A stretch of 64,000 nucleotides of DNA from positions 102,015 to 166,014 of the forward strand of contig JAFGCT010000035.1 in NCBI GenBank assembly GCA_016932505.1, given 5' to 3'. The position numbers and the translations under genes are program-made. The stretch's first letter is position 1, and the number at the start of each line of letters is the position of its first letter. The notes below the pieces were generated by a model. It ran no database searches. It was not told where the DNA came from and saw only the letters and a program-made list of their open reading frames with translations. Positions 15,610 through 25,049 of this stretch are shown piece after piece. This DNA comes from Candidatus Peregrinibacteria bacterium (GTDB lineage: Bacteria; Patescibacteriota; Gracilibacteria; UM-FILTER-43-11).

Positions 15610-15960
15610 ATGATCAAAAAGATTCTTGCACCCCTTGGAGTATTTGCTTTATATATTAATGATGCTTATGCACAATCCGCTGGGTTTTTTGATAACCCCC
15701 AGACTGGTGCAGCACCATCTGCTACTGCTCAAGGCACTTTAGGTCAAAATATTACTACTATATTAAACTTCTTCCTTGGAATTCTTGGTCTAATTGCTGT
15801 TGCATTCTTAATTTATGCTGGAGTTCTTATGGTTACTGCAGGTGGAGGAGAAGAGCAGATTAACAAGGCAAAGAAAATTATCACATATGCTGTTATTGGT
15901 ATCGTGATTATATTACTTGCATGGACAATCGTTACATTCGTAACTAGCGCTCTAGGTTAA
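15610..15960 (+). CDS. TrbC/VirB2-like pilin subunit
   Basis: A 116-residue protein with an N-terminal signal sequence ending near DAYAQS, a short polar linker and two hydrophobic helices (about 50-73 and 87-113) joined by the polar turn GGGEEQINKAKK. That layout, including an AGGGEEQ-like loop between helices, is that of VirB2/TrbC-type pilins. Such genes are common in CPR genomes without a full conjugation system, and none of the type IV secretion ATPases is in this window. It has its own promoter and a strong terminator, so it is probably abundant. A pore-forming or other small membrane protein remains possible. Confidence 0.75.
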   Translation: MIKKILAPLGVFALYINDAYAQSAGFFDNPQTGAAPSATAQGTLGQNITTILNFFLGILGLIAVAFLIYAGVLMVTAGGGEEQINKAKKIITYAVIGIVIILLAWTIVTFVTSALG

Positions 15961-15981
15961 TATTAAACAAATTCATTAATT

Positions 15982-16018
15982 AAACCCTACCCCGACAAAA
16001 TCAGGGTAGGGTTTTTTG
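15982..16018 (+). terminator. Strong intrinsic terminator of the pilin-like gene
   Basis: AACCCTACCC pairs with GGGTAGGGTT over a small loop, followed by TTTTTT. Confidence 0.88.
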
Positions 16019-16080
16019 TGCGCGAGTAAAAGTCTGAACTGCGAATTATCCGAATAAAGTATTAACTATAATAAATACAT

Positions 16081-16112
16081 CGTAGGGATCCAATAAGCGG
16101 GACGTCCCTACG
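16081..16112. repeat. Hairpin cgtaggga/tccctacg
   Basis: An 8-bp stem with a 16-nt loop containing aagcggga, between convergent genes. It may terminate the minus-strand PRC-barrel gene; the T tail is poor. Confidence 0.55.
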
Positions 16113-16150
16113 AGTATTCCACCCATTACAAAAATTTATAAACCAAACGT

Positions 16151-16687
16151 CTAAGTCACCGCTGGGCTCTCTAATATAACCGGCTCAATGATTTCCTCTT
16201 TAATTTCAGTTTTGTCTTCCACAATTATTGCCGATTTCTTAATCTTTATAATCGAGTTAAAACTGAAGATTCTTCTCTGATAGCCAAATAATCCTATAAA
16301 CTTCTTTTCTGTATATATCTGTCTTAATTTCAAATTCTTTGTATCAAAATCAAAATCATAAACAGAGCCTAAATATCTACCTTCTTTATTTTCTACATTG
16401 TTTCCAACTATCATAATTTCTTTTTCAAGAATTTCTGTAATGTTTATTAAATCGTCTGACTCAGATATTACAGAATCGTCTTTAATATATATTTTGCTCT
16501 TCCATTCAATAATATCTGATGTACGTAAAACCGCATTAGTTAAAGGTAAAGTCAATGATTTTACCCACAACCCCTCAATTTTACCTGTATCAGTATCTAT
16601 TATTACATCGCTAGCTACTGCCAAAATATTACCATCATCGTGCTGGTGTATTTGTGTGCCGATAATTGATAGGTAATCTTTTATCAT
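16151..16687 (-). CDS. PRC-barrel domain protein
   Basis: A 178-residue protein that looks like two PRC-barrel-type beta domains (about 1-85 and 88-160). The first has ILAVASDVIIDTDTGKIEGLWV; the second has EGRYLGSVYDFDFDTKNLKL, the usual G-x-V-x-D-x-x-x-D/N pattern. PRC barrels occur in RimM and photosynthetic reaction-centre H chains and in many stand-alone proteins thought to bind RNA or membrane partners. No catalytic residues or membrane segment are visible. The start is near a region with no Shine-Dalgarno, and it diverges from the 1356-residue gene. Confidence 0.7.
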   Translation of the reverse strand: MIKDYLSIIGTQIHQHDDGNILAVASDVIIDTDTGKIEGLWVKSLTLPLTNAVLRTSDIIEWKSKIYIKDDSVISESDDLINITEILEKEIMIVGNNVENKEGRYLGSVYDFDFDTKNLKLRQIYTEKKFIGLFGYQRRIFSFNSIIKIKKSAIIVEDKTEIKEEIIEPVILESPAVT

Positions 16688-16751
16688 CGGAATGAATAAT
16701 AATTGATTTAGCGTCTATAAACAAACAATTTTACTTGTTTTCCAATTTTAC

Positions 16752-16779
16752 TTGACATTTTTAGATTAAGTGGTAGAAT
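16752..16779 (+). promoter_or_regulatory. Promoter upstream of a leader or small RNA
   Basis: TTGACA (16752-16757), 16-nt spacer, TAGAAT (16774-16779). The transcript would begin near 16786, about 170 nt before the next gene. Confidence 0.6.
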
Positions 16780-16785
16780 GTGAAA

Positions 16786-16909
16786 TAAGCTGTGAGCTAG
16801 TAACTCCTACATGATGCGCCTCGGCTTCCACATCACATACCATACCCGTCGGGTTTTATTTTGGCTGATTTTACTAAATCTATATTCGCTTAGAGTAGCC
16901 AAAAACCCA
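16786..16909 (+). ncRNA. Candidate small RNA or leader attenuator
   Basis: After a good promoter there is no open frame of note. ACCC-GTC-GGGT followed by TTTATTTT (16844-16862) could end a short RNA of about 75 nt. Alternatively GGGTTTT..TTGGCT (16851-16865) can pair with AGCCAAAAACCC (16897-16908), and that fold excludes the first hairpin because both use the same GGGTTTT. Two exclusive folds suggest attenuation, but the stems are short. No known riboswitch recognised. Confidence 0.4.
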
Positions 16910-16938
16910 TTGTAATCCGGGTGAATTTGTGATATAAT
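16910..16938 (+). promoter_or_regulatory. Promoter of the 1356-residue gene
   Basis: TTGTAA (16910-16915), 17-nt spacer, TATAAT (16933-16938); 20 nt to the ATG, leaving a leader of about 13 nt with no Shine-Dalgarno. Confidence 0.65.
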
Positions 16939-16958
16939 AATTAGATAATATTAATTCA

Positions 16959-19900
16959 ATGGATATTTTTCGAAAGAACAAATTATCGGTATGTAGTTAT
17001 TTTGAATTTAATCATGTCCTTTTCAGCAATAGAATGCTGTTCTATACACCTGAATCTTTAGAGCATTCAAATAATGCAATAGATAGTGCGATTACAAGTA
17101 AAAGAAATGATGTAATTGCCAGAATGAATAGCGCTAAAAGAAATTCAAAGGAGTGGCATGAATTAAATACAACTCTGGATGAAATAAATACTTCACGCGA
17201 CTTAATCGAATCCCCTGTTACTGATGAGCGTAGTGCAAATAGTGCTATTGAAGAAATTGATTTATCGAATGCATGGCTCGCAAACATTTCTAAAAGTGGC
17301 GTAAGAGCGCAGGATGTATTAACTATTGCTAGGTATAAACATTTCTTTGACGATGCTACCACCGCTAGATTCAATCAGATGTTTACGCAACTTCAAACAT
17401 CATTCAATGTTTCAGATGTATTAAGAACTAATAACACCTTTGTACCAGATAATATTCAATCTCAGGCTGAAAGAATGGTTGATAAAAAGGACACTGAGGT
17501 AAAACTAGAAAAAATCCGTGAACAGAAGCTTAGTGAATATGAGACTCAATTTCAAATTGATCTTAAGAGTTTAAAAACCAAATATGATTCAAATGATATT
17601 GATTTTGCAAAGTATTCAAACGAACGTTCTAAACTTATTAAGCAACGACAGGATTTTATTGAATCTCTACAAAGAGACGACTTTATTGACCCTACCGAAT
17701 TAACTAAACTCTTAAAGGAAACAAATGGAATGACGGATTCTGACAGGCAAAAGTATCTCGACTCCGTTCTATACAAATTGCAACATAAGGAAAAAATGAA
17801 CCTCCTGACCGAAAAGTCCAAAGGTTTCCTTTCCGGTACTGAAATCGATAAAATTAAATCTGTTCTTGTGGAAGTGAGAAGATACCGAGGCCTTGCTCTT
17901 CATGAGCACATTCAAGGCAGATTAGATGGAATAAGAAAAATCTACGAAGAACATAGCTGGCCAGCACAAGACCTTGACCTTCTTGAAAAGGGGCTAAGGG
18001 ATAAATCTGAGTATTTACAAGACCCCGATTCTATAAAAAGTGTTTTAGATGCAATTAAGAAACTAGAGTTCCGCACTAACGCAATTGTTAAAAAAGAAGC
18101 TAGATTACAAACCCCTGAAAACAAAGAAAAGCTTTCTTATTTGGAAAGAGAATTTGCGAAATTTACGATTAATCCTGAAAAGGCATCTTTAATTGCCAAG
18201 TTAATTCCAAATCCGAATGAAGGTTCAGTAATATATTTGAAAAAAGCTCAAGGCGTCGCTAATCTTGCTGAGTATCAGCAATTTCTTTCGGATTTAAAAG
18301 CGGATGCGAATAGCGCAAATCAACAGGAAAGATTTGATGCCTCAGTTACAATCGATGAAGTTTACACATTACTAAGACGTGCTGAAGCGGATAAAGCCAC
18401 CAGAATCATAAACGGACTTTCTGTGTGTACTACAACAGAGGAAATGATGAAGTTTGTAATGGATAATGCAAGCGACCATGTTGAATTAATTAAAACCACA
18501 ACTGAATTTAATTCAAAATATGGGGATTATACTTCTGGCGGAATGGTTTTTTACCGCAGAGGCGAAGAATGGAAAGTGATTATTAATGAACAGAAGATGA
18601 ATGACCCGGGCACTGATCCGGAAAAATTCAAAGAGCAGATGATACATGAAATGCATCATGTTGAATATGATTATAATCAAGACATTACTGATTCAGAGTA
18701 CGCCAGGTTTACTAATAATAAGAAATGGATTGATATTAAACAGGCTTTTATTGATAAAGCTAATGCCAATCCAACGCCAAAAATGCCTCCTACTTTCAAA
18801 GGTAATCCTAAATCCGCCTATACAATTAAAGACTGGGAAGATGCCGATGTAGTAAGTGAACTGTATGCGATGCAGGAGACCATGGCAAATCATTCTATTG
18901 CTGAAACTCCGAATCAAACTCCATTTGATAAATTAGTAAGTCTTGTCGCTTCTGCAGGGTTATTAGCTGAAATAAATAAACCTAATGCAAAGATTTCCGG
19001 TTTTGAAGGTAAAGATGATGCAGTAATAAGAGGCGCAGAAGATGATGGAGGCAGTAGTCCAAAGCAAACCAATGGAACTTCTGTGGCTAGCCAAGTAGCT
19101 TCCAGTGCAGATGAAACTACAAATGATTTTAAAACCTCCAATATACTAAATCGAATTAAAGCAATAAGAGAAACCGGAGTTATAGGAAACATCCCTGATG
19201 CTGCTGAAATATTAAAAGTTGTTGAAGATAAATGTAATGATAATCCTTCTGATACTTATCTTGAAAGTGCTGAAGGAGCAATTGGAAAAGTAGAAGATGC
19301 AATAAAAGATTATACCGCCAAGAATCCAAAAGGCTCTGATAATCCTATTAGGGATTTATGGAATGGCACAACCTTTTTATCAATTGACGATATTGTACAG
19401 CTTGGTAAATTTACTTATGAATTTTATCAAAGGAGACACAAACGAAGAACTGAAGATCATGCAGCTAAACTTGGAGAAGCACTCTTTAGCAATATCCCTT
19501 TCTTAAAAGAACTTGGAATGGATGCATCTGCTAATAAAGAAAAGGCCGAAGCAGAATACGTAAATGAATGGAAAGGAAGACTTGAAAATAAAGATGCATG
19601 GGTATTACTAAGTATGATTGATAAAATGGGGAACCAACCCTTACCCGATAAAGATCAATTAAAAGCTATATTAAGAATTCTTTCAGAAAAAGGTCGTATC
19701 GATTGGACTCAGCCCGGACTTTGGAAAACATTAAATAAGCTTCAGGCAGGTGAAAAATTTGACTTGGGTGATCAATTCCTACTTCAGAACCCAGACGCTC
19801 TTAACCAGAAGATAATGGCGGCGATGGGTGAAATGTGGGATTTTGACGAATTCCAGCAATTATTAAATAAAAACGAAAGTAGCTACAGTAGTAAGAAAGA

Positions 19901-21029
19901 AGATTATATGAAGACATATGACAAACTTCAGGGACGTCTCGATTCTAGGCTATACGAATTACTTTCTTTACATAGAAATGATGGGAATGCCGATCCTGCT
20001 GAGTTTGAGGCTATTCTTGAATATGCAATTAAAAACGGAAAATCACATCAGGAAAACGTCTTCTTTTATCTTATTTCAGGAATGGCGTCTGGACTACTTG
20101 CAGCAGATAGAGGTATACATCTGGATAAGCATCTAAATCTTTTTCCGCCACTAGATTGGTTTACATTTTTAAAGCCACCTCCAACACAGCAGTGGTTCGA
20201 GAATCTATGTAATACTTACTTTAAAGATGAATATAAAAATGGGAAAAAGCAAGCGACAGGTACTGGTGGTGAATTTCAGAATTTTTACTGGACGGTTATT
20301 CTTAATAACAAAGATGTAATTGAAAGAACTCAAAAATCTGCTAAACCGGATGCATGGGATCATGACTGGTCTAGAGGTATTTCCGTTAATGGAGGTGCTG
20401 ATACCTGTGATCGTTTCCTTAGTGGAGGTTCAGGACAAAAACAAACAAGACCTACCGCTGTTGCGAATGCAATGGGAGGTATTATTCAATGGCTGGAGGA
20501 AAATGCTAAAAAACCTGGTAAACACTGGGATGATAATATTGCAGACCATATAGCTTGGATGGCAATGGCTGACGGTATTATGGAAAATGTAGCTTATTCA
20601 GACAATAAGACATATACGAGAAAAGAAGCCCTTCAGGGTGGCAAGCCAGTACGTGAAGGTAGTGTAGGTTATCACGGAAATCAATCAGCCGAATGGCATT
20701 GGAGAAAGATGCAAGATATTCTAGATGTAATTGACCCTGTACTTTTTGGCTATTTAAGAAACAAGGAAATGAGAGATGAGCCTTCTAATAACGATAAGGA
20801 CGGTAAGAAAGGTGTAGCAATAACAAACAGAATTCTTACACATTTAAAGACAAATTATAGTGGAGATAAAGATTTGGATGATACCATTACTGGGATTAAC
20901 TCAATCGATGATGTGTTTAAAAACTTGGCTGTAATTATTAATGCTGTAGTTAAAGCGAATCCTGGAAAAATGGAACAGGTAAGGAATATGCTTGTTGACC
21001 CTAAAACCGGGCAAGTAAGAGCTGGGTAA
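16959..21029 (+). CDS. Very large protein with an HExxH zinc-peptidase motif, unknown family
   Basis: This 1356-residue protein is the largest in the window. No signal peptide or clear membrane helix is visible. Residues about 40-480 are highly charged and helical, with long coiled-coil stretches. At 563-567 is HEMHH, an HExxH zinc motif preceded by EQMI and followed by VEYDYNQ; a later VVSELYAMQ (about 632-640) has an acidic residue that could be the third ligand, as in gluzincins. Residues about 690-740 are a Ser/Thr/Gly-rich linker, then a second large helical half rich in Trp (WTQPGLW, WDFDEF, WDHDW) that I do not recognise. Metallopeptidase activity is inference from one motif. It has its own promoter and no cotranscribed neighbours. 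Confidence 0.75.
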   Translation: MDIFRKNKLSVCSYFEFNHVLFSNRMLFYTPESLEHSNNAIDSAITSKRNDVIARMNSAKRNSKEWHELNTTLDEINTSRDLIESPVTDERSANSAIEEIDLSNAWLANISKSGVRAQDVLTIARYKHFFDDATTARFNQMFTQLQTSFNVSDVLRTNNTFVPDNIQSQAERMVDKKDTEVKLEKIREQKLSEYETQFQIDLKSLKTKYDSNDIDFAKYSNERSKLIKQRQDFIESLQRDDFIDPTELTKLLKETNGMTDSDRQKYLDSVLYKLQHKEKMNLLTEKSKGFLSGTEIDKIKSVLVEVRRYRGLALHEHIQGRLDGIRKIYEEHSWPAQDLDLLEKGLRDKSEYLQDPDSIKSVLDAIKKLEFRTNAIVKKEARLQTPENKEKLSYLEREFAKFTINPEKASLIAKLIPNPNEGSVIYLKKAQGVANLAEYQQFLSDLKADANSANQQERFDASVTIDEVYTLLRRAEADKATRIINGLSVCTTTEEMMKFVMDNASDHVELIKTTTEFNSKYGDYTSGGMVFYRRGEEWKVIINEQKMNDPGTDPEKFKEQMIHEMHHVEYDYNQDITDSEYARFTNNKKWIDIKQAFIDKANANPTPKMPPTFKGNPKSAYTIKDWEDADVVSELYAMQETMANHSIAETPNQTPFDKLVSLVASAGLLAEINKPNAKISGFEGKDDAVIRGAEDDGGSSPKQTNGTSVASQVASSADETTNDFKTSNILNRIKAIRETGVIGNIPDAAEILKVVEDKCNDNPSDTYLESAEGAIGKVEDAIKDYTAKNPKGSDNPIRDLWNGTTFLSIDDIVQLGKFTYEFYQRRHKRRTEDHAAKLGEALFSNIPFLKELGMDASANKEKAEAEYVNEWKGRLENKDAWVLLSMIDKMGNQPLPDKDQLKAILRILSEKGRIDWTQPGLWKTLNKLQAGEKFDLGDQFLLQNPDALNQKIMAAMGEMWDFDEFQQLLNKNESSYSSKKEDYMKTYDKLQGRLDSRLYELLSLHRNDGNADPAEFEAILEYAIKNGKSHQENVFFYLISGMASGLLAADRGIHLDKHLNLFPPLDWFTFLKPPPTQQWFENLCNTYFKDEYKNGKKQATGTGGEFQNFYWTVILNNKDVIERTQKSAKPDAWDHDWSRGISVNGGADTCDRFLSGGSGQKQTRPTAVANAMGGIIQWLEENAKKPGKHWDDNIADHIAWMAMADGIMENVAYSDNKTYTRKEALQGGKPVREGSVGYHGNQSAEWHWRKMQDILDVIDPVLFGYLRNKEMRDEPSNNDKDGKKGVAITNRILTHLKTNYSGDKDLDDTITGINSIDDVFKNLAVIINAVVKANPGKMEQVRNMLVDPKTGQVRAG

Positions 21030-21063
21030 ATTGTTTAAACTGATAAATTCAAGGAACGAATAA

Positions 21064-22032
21064 CTAAGAACGAAGCTCAATTTCTAAAATCCCTTTAACT
21101 TCATCAACCGATTCAACTGTAACAAGTTTTGCCCTTAGTTTTGCTGCATTTGGAAGACCTTTTATGTAAGAGGCAAAGTGCTTTCTTATATCAAGCATTC
21201 CTTTCTTTTTGCCAAGCATTTCAATATTAAGCTCGCAGTGATGTATCATGAATTTTTTAAGTGATTCAAAATCTTCTGGTTTTTTCTTGATATCTTTCTC
21301 GTCAATAATTCCTAAAGCCGCGCATACCTCACCCATTAACCATGGATTACCAAAAGTCCCCCGCCCTACCATTACACCATCTAAATTTTTAATTTTGTTC
21401 TTGGCATCATTACCACTTATTATATCACCATTACCCGTAACAGGAATTTTTAGAGTTTCTTTCAATCGATAAATCGGCTCCCAATCTGCTTTACCTAAAA
21501 ATGCCTGAGAAGTAGTACGCCCATGTACTGTAATCATCTGAGCTCCAGCATTTTCAAGCCCTTTTGCAAAATCAAGTAATGTTGAATCATCCGACCACCC
21601 TAGCCTTGTTTTTACAGAAACCGGAAGTTTGGTATTTGCTCTGCAAGTCTCTACAATCTCAAAAGCCAATTCAGGAGTTTTTATAAGGGCGGAACCGTGC
21701 ATAGAACCAACAACTTTTTTTGCGGGACAACCCATATTAATATCCACACCATCAAAACCCATGTCCTCAGCAATTTTTACAGCTTCTTTAAAATGGTCTA
21801 TATGTTTACCAAATAACTGGAGAATATGTGGTCGCTCGGCTTCTTTAAACCTCAGCATCTCAATAGTTTTTTTGGAACCGTAAGAAAGTCCATCCGCACT
21901 TATCAGTTCTGTAATACAAATAACAGGCGGTGCTATTTCCTTTATAAGCTGGCGGAATGGCGAATCTGTATAACCCGCCATTGGGGCGAGGATTACGTAT
22001 GGTTTTGTGATTTCGTTCCAATTGAATGTCAT
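21064..22032 (-). CDS. dusB: tRNA-dihydrouridine synthase
   Basis: An FMN enzyme reducing specific uridines in tRNA to dihydrouridine. From MTFNWNEITK it is 322 residues, normal for the family. APMAGYTDSPFR starts the TIM barrel, NMGCPAKKV holds the catalytic Cys, followed by SVKTRLGW, TVHGRT and the FMN phosphate site GNGDI with MVGRGTFGNPW. The frame stays open 26 codons further upstream (to 22110), but that part (SSNRSLDGSIRSPIRN) is encoded by a word repeat and is not conserved in the family, so I prefer the start at 22032. priA ends 6 nt upstream of the longest frame, so dusB may be read from the priA transcript. Confidence 0.93.
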   Translation of the reverse strand: MTFNWNEITKPYVILAPMAGYTDSPFRQLIKEIAPPVICITELISADGLSYGSKKTIEMLRFKEAERPHILQLFGKHIDHFKEAVKIAEDMGFDGVDINMGCPAKKVVGSMHGSALIKTPELAFEIVETCRANTKLPVSVKTRLGWSDDSTLLDFAKGLENAGAQMITVHGRTTSQAFLGKADWEPIYRLKETLKIPVTGNGDIISGNDAKNKIKNLDGVMVGRGTFGNPWLMGEVCAALGIIDEKDIKKKPEDFESLKKFMIHHCELNIEMLGKKKGMLDIRKHFASYIKGLPNAAKLRAKLVTVESVDEVKGILEIELRS

Positions 22033-22042
22033 GTTTTGTATA

Positions 22043-22116
22043 GTATTTCGTATTGGGGATCGTATTGATCCATCCAAACTCCTATTCGAGCTCCAATTCG
22101 ATTCCCCCATTCGTAT
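22043..22116. repeat. cgaatagg/caatacga word repeat
   Basis: On the minus strand cgaatgggg, cgaattggag and cgaatagg words are followed by caatacgatccccaatacg. The 21 nt at 22048-22068 are identical (inverted) to 49759-49779. The repeat spans the possible N-terminal extension of dusB. Confidence 0.8.
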
Positions 22117-24300
22117 TTAAGTTGTATGTATCGGGTCCACATCAATTCTCCAATATTTTGGCACTTTCCAATAATCAAATATTACGTGTGCGTTCTTTGC
22201 ACGGATTAAAACATGGTAATAAAATCTACCGGCGATTTTAGAAATCATTGCGGGAGCGAAGACGATTTTAAATGGCAGTTTATTGACTTCAAATATATCT
22301 TCGAGTATTTCGGATTCTATCTGAATATGTTTTTTGAGCTTTTCCAAATCCGTACCGACTACTGTAAATTTAATTAGTTCGTGAAAAGGAGGATAATTGA
22401 GTTTTTCACGAAATTCCAGTTCTTTTTCAATAAATTCAATATATTCATTTTTAGAAGCACTTTGAATTGCAAAATTATCTGGCTGATATGTTTGAAGAAT
22501 CACTGACCCACCTGTATCTCCCCTTCCGCACCTCCCAGATACCTGAGTTATTAGCTGAAAAACTCTTTCGTGACTTCTGAAATCCGGTAAATGAAGACCA
22601 ATGTCTGCAAGAATTATGCCGATTAAACTTACATTCTCAAAATCCATTCCCTTTGCTACCATTTGAGTTCCTACAAGAATGTCGTAATCTCCTTTTTTGA
22701 AAGCGTTATAAATTGGCTCGAACCCATTCTTATCACTTGTAGTATCACTATCTGCACGAACAACCCTAGCATCCGGATACAACTTCATCACTTCTTCTTC
22801 TACCCTTTGAGTCCCTATACCGACATGTTTGATATGTGGTGATTTACACTCAGGGCAGGTAATAACCTGATTTTTTTTAAATCCACAATAATGGCACACA
22901 AGTTCTCCTCCTCTGAAATTTTTATGATATTTGAGGCTAACCTCACAATGAGGACATTCTTCTGTATAACCACAATCTCTGCAGACAACAGCACTTGCCA
23001 TTCCTCTCTGATTTACAAATAATATTATTTGCTCTTTTTTCTCAAGTTTTTCTTTTATTTTATTTTGAAGCGCAAGAGAAAAAATACTGAAGTTCTTTTT
23101 CTGAAATTCATCACGCAAATCTATTATCTCAATCTTTGGCAGTTCGTTTTTATTTATTCTTTCTGCAAGGTTTATATATTTATAATCCCCTATTTTTGAT
23201 TTATACATTGTTTCTAGCCTTGGTGTTGCGCTTCCTAAAATCAGCTTTGATTTATACAAATCACTTAGTATTTCACCGATATGATGAGCTTGATAGTAAG
23301 GTGATGATTCCTGCTTGTAAGTCCATTCATGCTCTTCATCCAGAATAATAACTCCAAGATTTTCTGCAGGCGCGAATATTGCCGATCTTGAACCGATTAC
23401 TAGTGGTGCATATCCACTTTTTACTTTCCACCATTCAATCAATCTTTGCCCGTCCGATAATTTTGAATGAAACAATGCTAAGTGCGGACCAAAGAAATCT
23501 TTAAAATAATTAATCATCTGTGGAGTAAGAGCAATCTCTGGAACTAGTAATATAGCTTGCTTATTATTCTTAACTACATCTAGTATCACCCTAAGGTAAA
23601 CCTCTGTTTTACCCGAACTTGTTATCCCATGAAGTAGAATGGGTTTTTCTGAATTTCTTATTTCTTCCAATGCTTTTTGCTGACCTTCGTTTAATTCATG
23701 TCTTAGTTTTATTAACGGAAACTGGCTGTAATCTGGTTTTACATAAATAGGTTTTTCAATTTTTTCGATTATTCCCTTTTCGATTAATGATTTCATTGTT
23801 GCTTTTGATGCATTTATTTCTGACTCATCAAGCTCTTCTACCTCCGATAACAATCCGACAATTTCTTTTTGCTTTGCACCTCTAATATCATCCGATGAAA
23901 TGGTAACGTTTCCGTCCTTTCTTTTTTCTGCAATACGGTAAAACACTTTCATTGGTTCCCCTAATTTCCCTTTCCAAATTGCAGTTGGTACCAATAATCG
24001 AAGAGACCGTGTTAGAGATGTCCTATAATAATCGGCGATTTTTTTTGCTAACTCAATATGACGAAAATCAATGCTGATATCGCATATTTCACTAATTTCC
24101 TTTATTTTTTCGCTATCAATATCTGATGGGAATTTTGTATCCAGTTCAATAACAATACCGTCTACCTCTTGAGACCTTAGTGGAACTTTTACAAAACTAC
24201 CGATTTTGCAAATACCATTCAATTCATTTTGAATTTTATATGTTAATGGAGCATCAAACTCCCCCGCTTTTTTCAGTATTACTACCTGAGCGTATTTCAT
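22117..24300 (-). CDS. priA: Primosomal helicase PriA
   Basis: A 727-residue replication-restart helicase that recognises stalled forks and reloads the replisome. An N-terminal 3'-DNA-binding domain (about 1-100) is followed by a DEAH-type helicase with Walker A GITSSGKTE (about 226-234) and Walker B ILDEEH (about 320). A cysteine cluster (CRDCGYTEECPHC and CHYCGF plus CPECKS, about 440-485) binds two zinc ions, as in all PriA. Motif V/VI regions follow as GTQMVAKGMDF and QVSGRCGRG. Length and order are standard. No Shine-Dalgarno; dusB follows directly. Confidence 0.96.
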   Translation of the reverse strand: MKYAQVVILKKAGEFDAPLTYKIQNELNGICKIGSFVKVPLRSQEVDGIVIELDTKFPSDIDSEKIKEISEICDISIDFRHIELAKKIADYYRTSLTRSLRLLVPTAIWKGKLGEPMKVFYRIAEKRKDGNVTISSDDIRGAKQKEIVGLLSEVEELDESEINASKATMKSLIEKGIIEKIEKPIYVKPDYSQFPLIKLRHELNEGQQKALEEIRNSEKPILLHGITSSGKTEVYLRVILDVVKNNKQAILLVPEIALTPQMINYFKDFFGPHLALFHSKLSDGQRLIEWWKVKSGYAPLVIGSRSAIFAPAENLGVIILDEEHEWTYKQESSPYYQAHHIGEILSDLYKSKLILGSATPRLETMYKSKIGDYKYINLAERINKNELPKIEIIDLRDEFQKKNFSIFSLALQNKIKEKLEKKEQIILFVNQRGMASAVVCRDCGYTEECPHCEVSLKYHKNFRGGELVCHYCGFKKNQVITCPECKSPHIKHVGIGTQRVEEEVMKLYPDARVVRADSDTTSDKNGFEPIYNAFKKGDYDILVGTQMVAKGMDFENVSLIGIILADIGLHLPDFRSHERVFQLITQVSGRCGRGDTGGSVILQTYQPDNFAIQSASKNEYIEFIEKELEFREKLNYPPFHELIKFTVVGTDLEKLKKHIQIESEILEDIFEVNKLPFKIVFAPAMISKIAGRFYYHVLIRAKNAHVIFDYWKVPKYWRIDVDPIHTT

Positions 24301-24404
24301 ATTATTACGTAATAGCGTTTTATCGAAGAGACCAAAAGACTAAGTCACATAAATGATTATACATTTTTCAACTGTTTCGTCATAACGTCATTTCGATGTT
24401 TCGT

Positions 24405-24797
24405 CTAAAAATTATACATCCAGCTTGTTATATTTCCGTTATTGCACCACTTAATTGCTTTATCGAGCTCCTCTCTACATAAATTACTATTTCTATCACA
24501 TGGAATTACTTCGCTACTATCCGCATAAATGCTAAGTAAGAAATCAAGTGACTTTCTATCTGCTAATTGTCCAAGTGCCCATACAGCATGATTTTTTTGT
24601 CTATAATCAAAATCATCTGATGCAACAATTTGAATCAATGCGTCAGTACAATCACCTTCAAAAATATTTATCGCTTCATAGCATGCAGTTTTTACGTCCG
24701 AACGCATTCCAAGTAGCGAAAGTGTAAAAAATGAAACACCGATTAACACAATTGTTATAATTGTTCTTTTTAGATTTGGTTTATATTTATACTTCAT
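24405..24797 (-). CDS. Membrane-anchored HEAT-like repeat protein
   Basis: From the ATG at 24797 the protein has 130 residues (a start at 24824 would add nine). A basic N-terminus leads into one membrane helix (about 12-28), followed by an external helical region with one clear HEAT/PBS-lyase-like repeat, NHAVWALGQLADRKSLDFLL. Four or five cysteines in the C-terminal half (CYEAI, GDCTDA, IPCDRNSNLCRE, KWC) could form disulfides if the domain is outside the cell. Function unknown. It stands alone between priA and the envelope cluster. Confidence 0.65.
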   Translation of the reverse strand: MKYKYKPNLKRTIITIVLIGVSFFTLSLLGMRSDVKTACYEAINIFEGDCTDALIQIVASDDFDYRQKNHAVWALGQLADRKSLDFLLSIYADSSEVIPCDRNSNLCREELDKAIKWCNNGNITSWMYNF

Positions 24798-25049
24798 GTT
24801 TCGGTAAATAAATGAGATAAACAAGATAAGCGAATTGAATGCAATTGATATATTAAGATTTTAATAACATCTACCAATTTTATATAAAAAATTCATCGCA
24901 ATCATCCTTATAAATCAATCATACTCTATTATATATATAACAAAATCATTTTTTCAAGTTTTATCAAGCCAAATAAGGCAAAAAATTATCTACATAATTT
25001 CTTTTAATCGTCAAATCGTGCTACAATTTCATAAAATGAAAATAAACAT

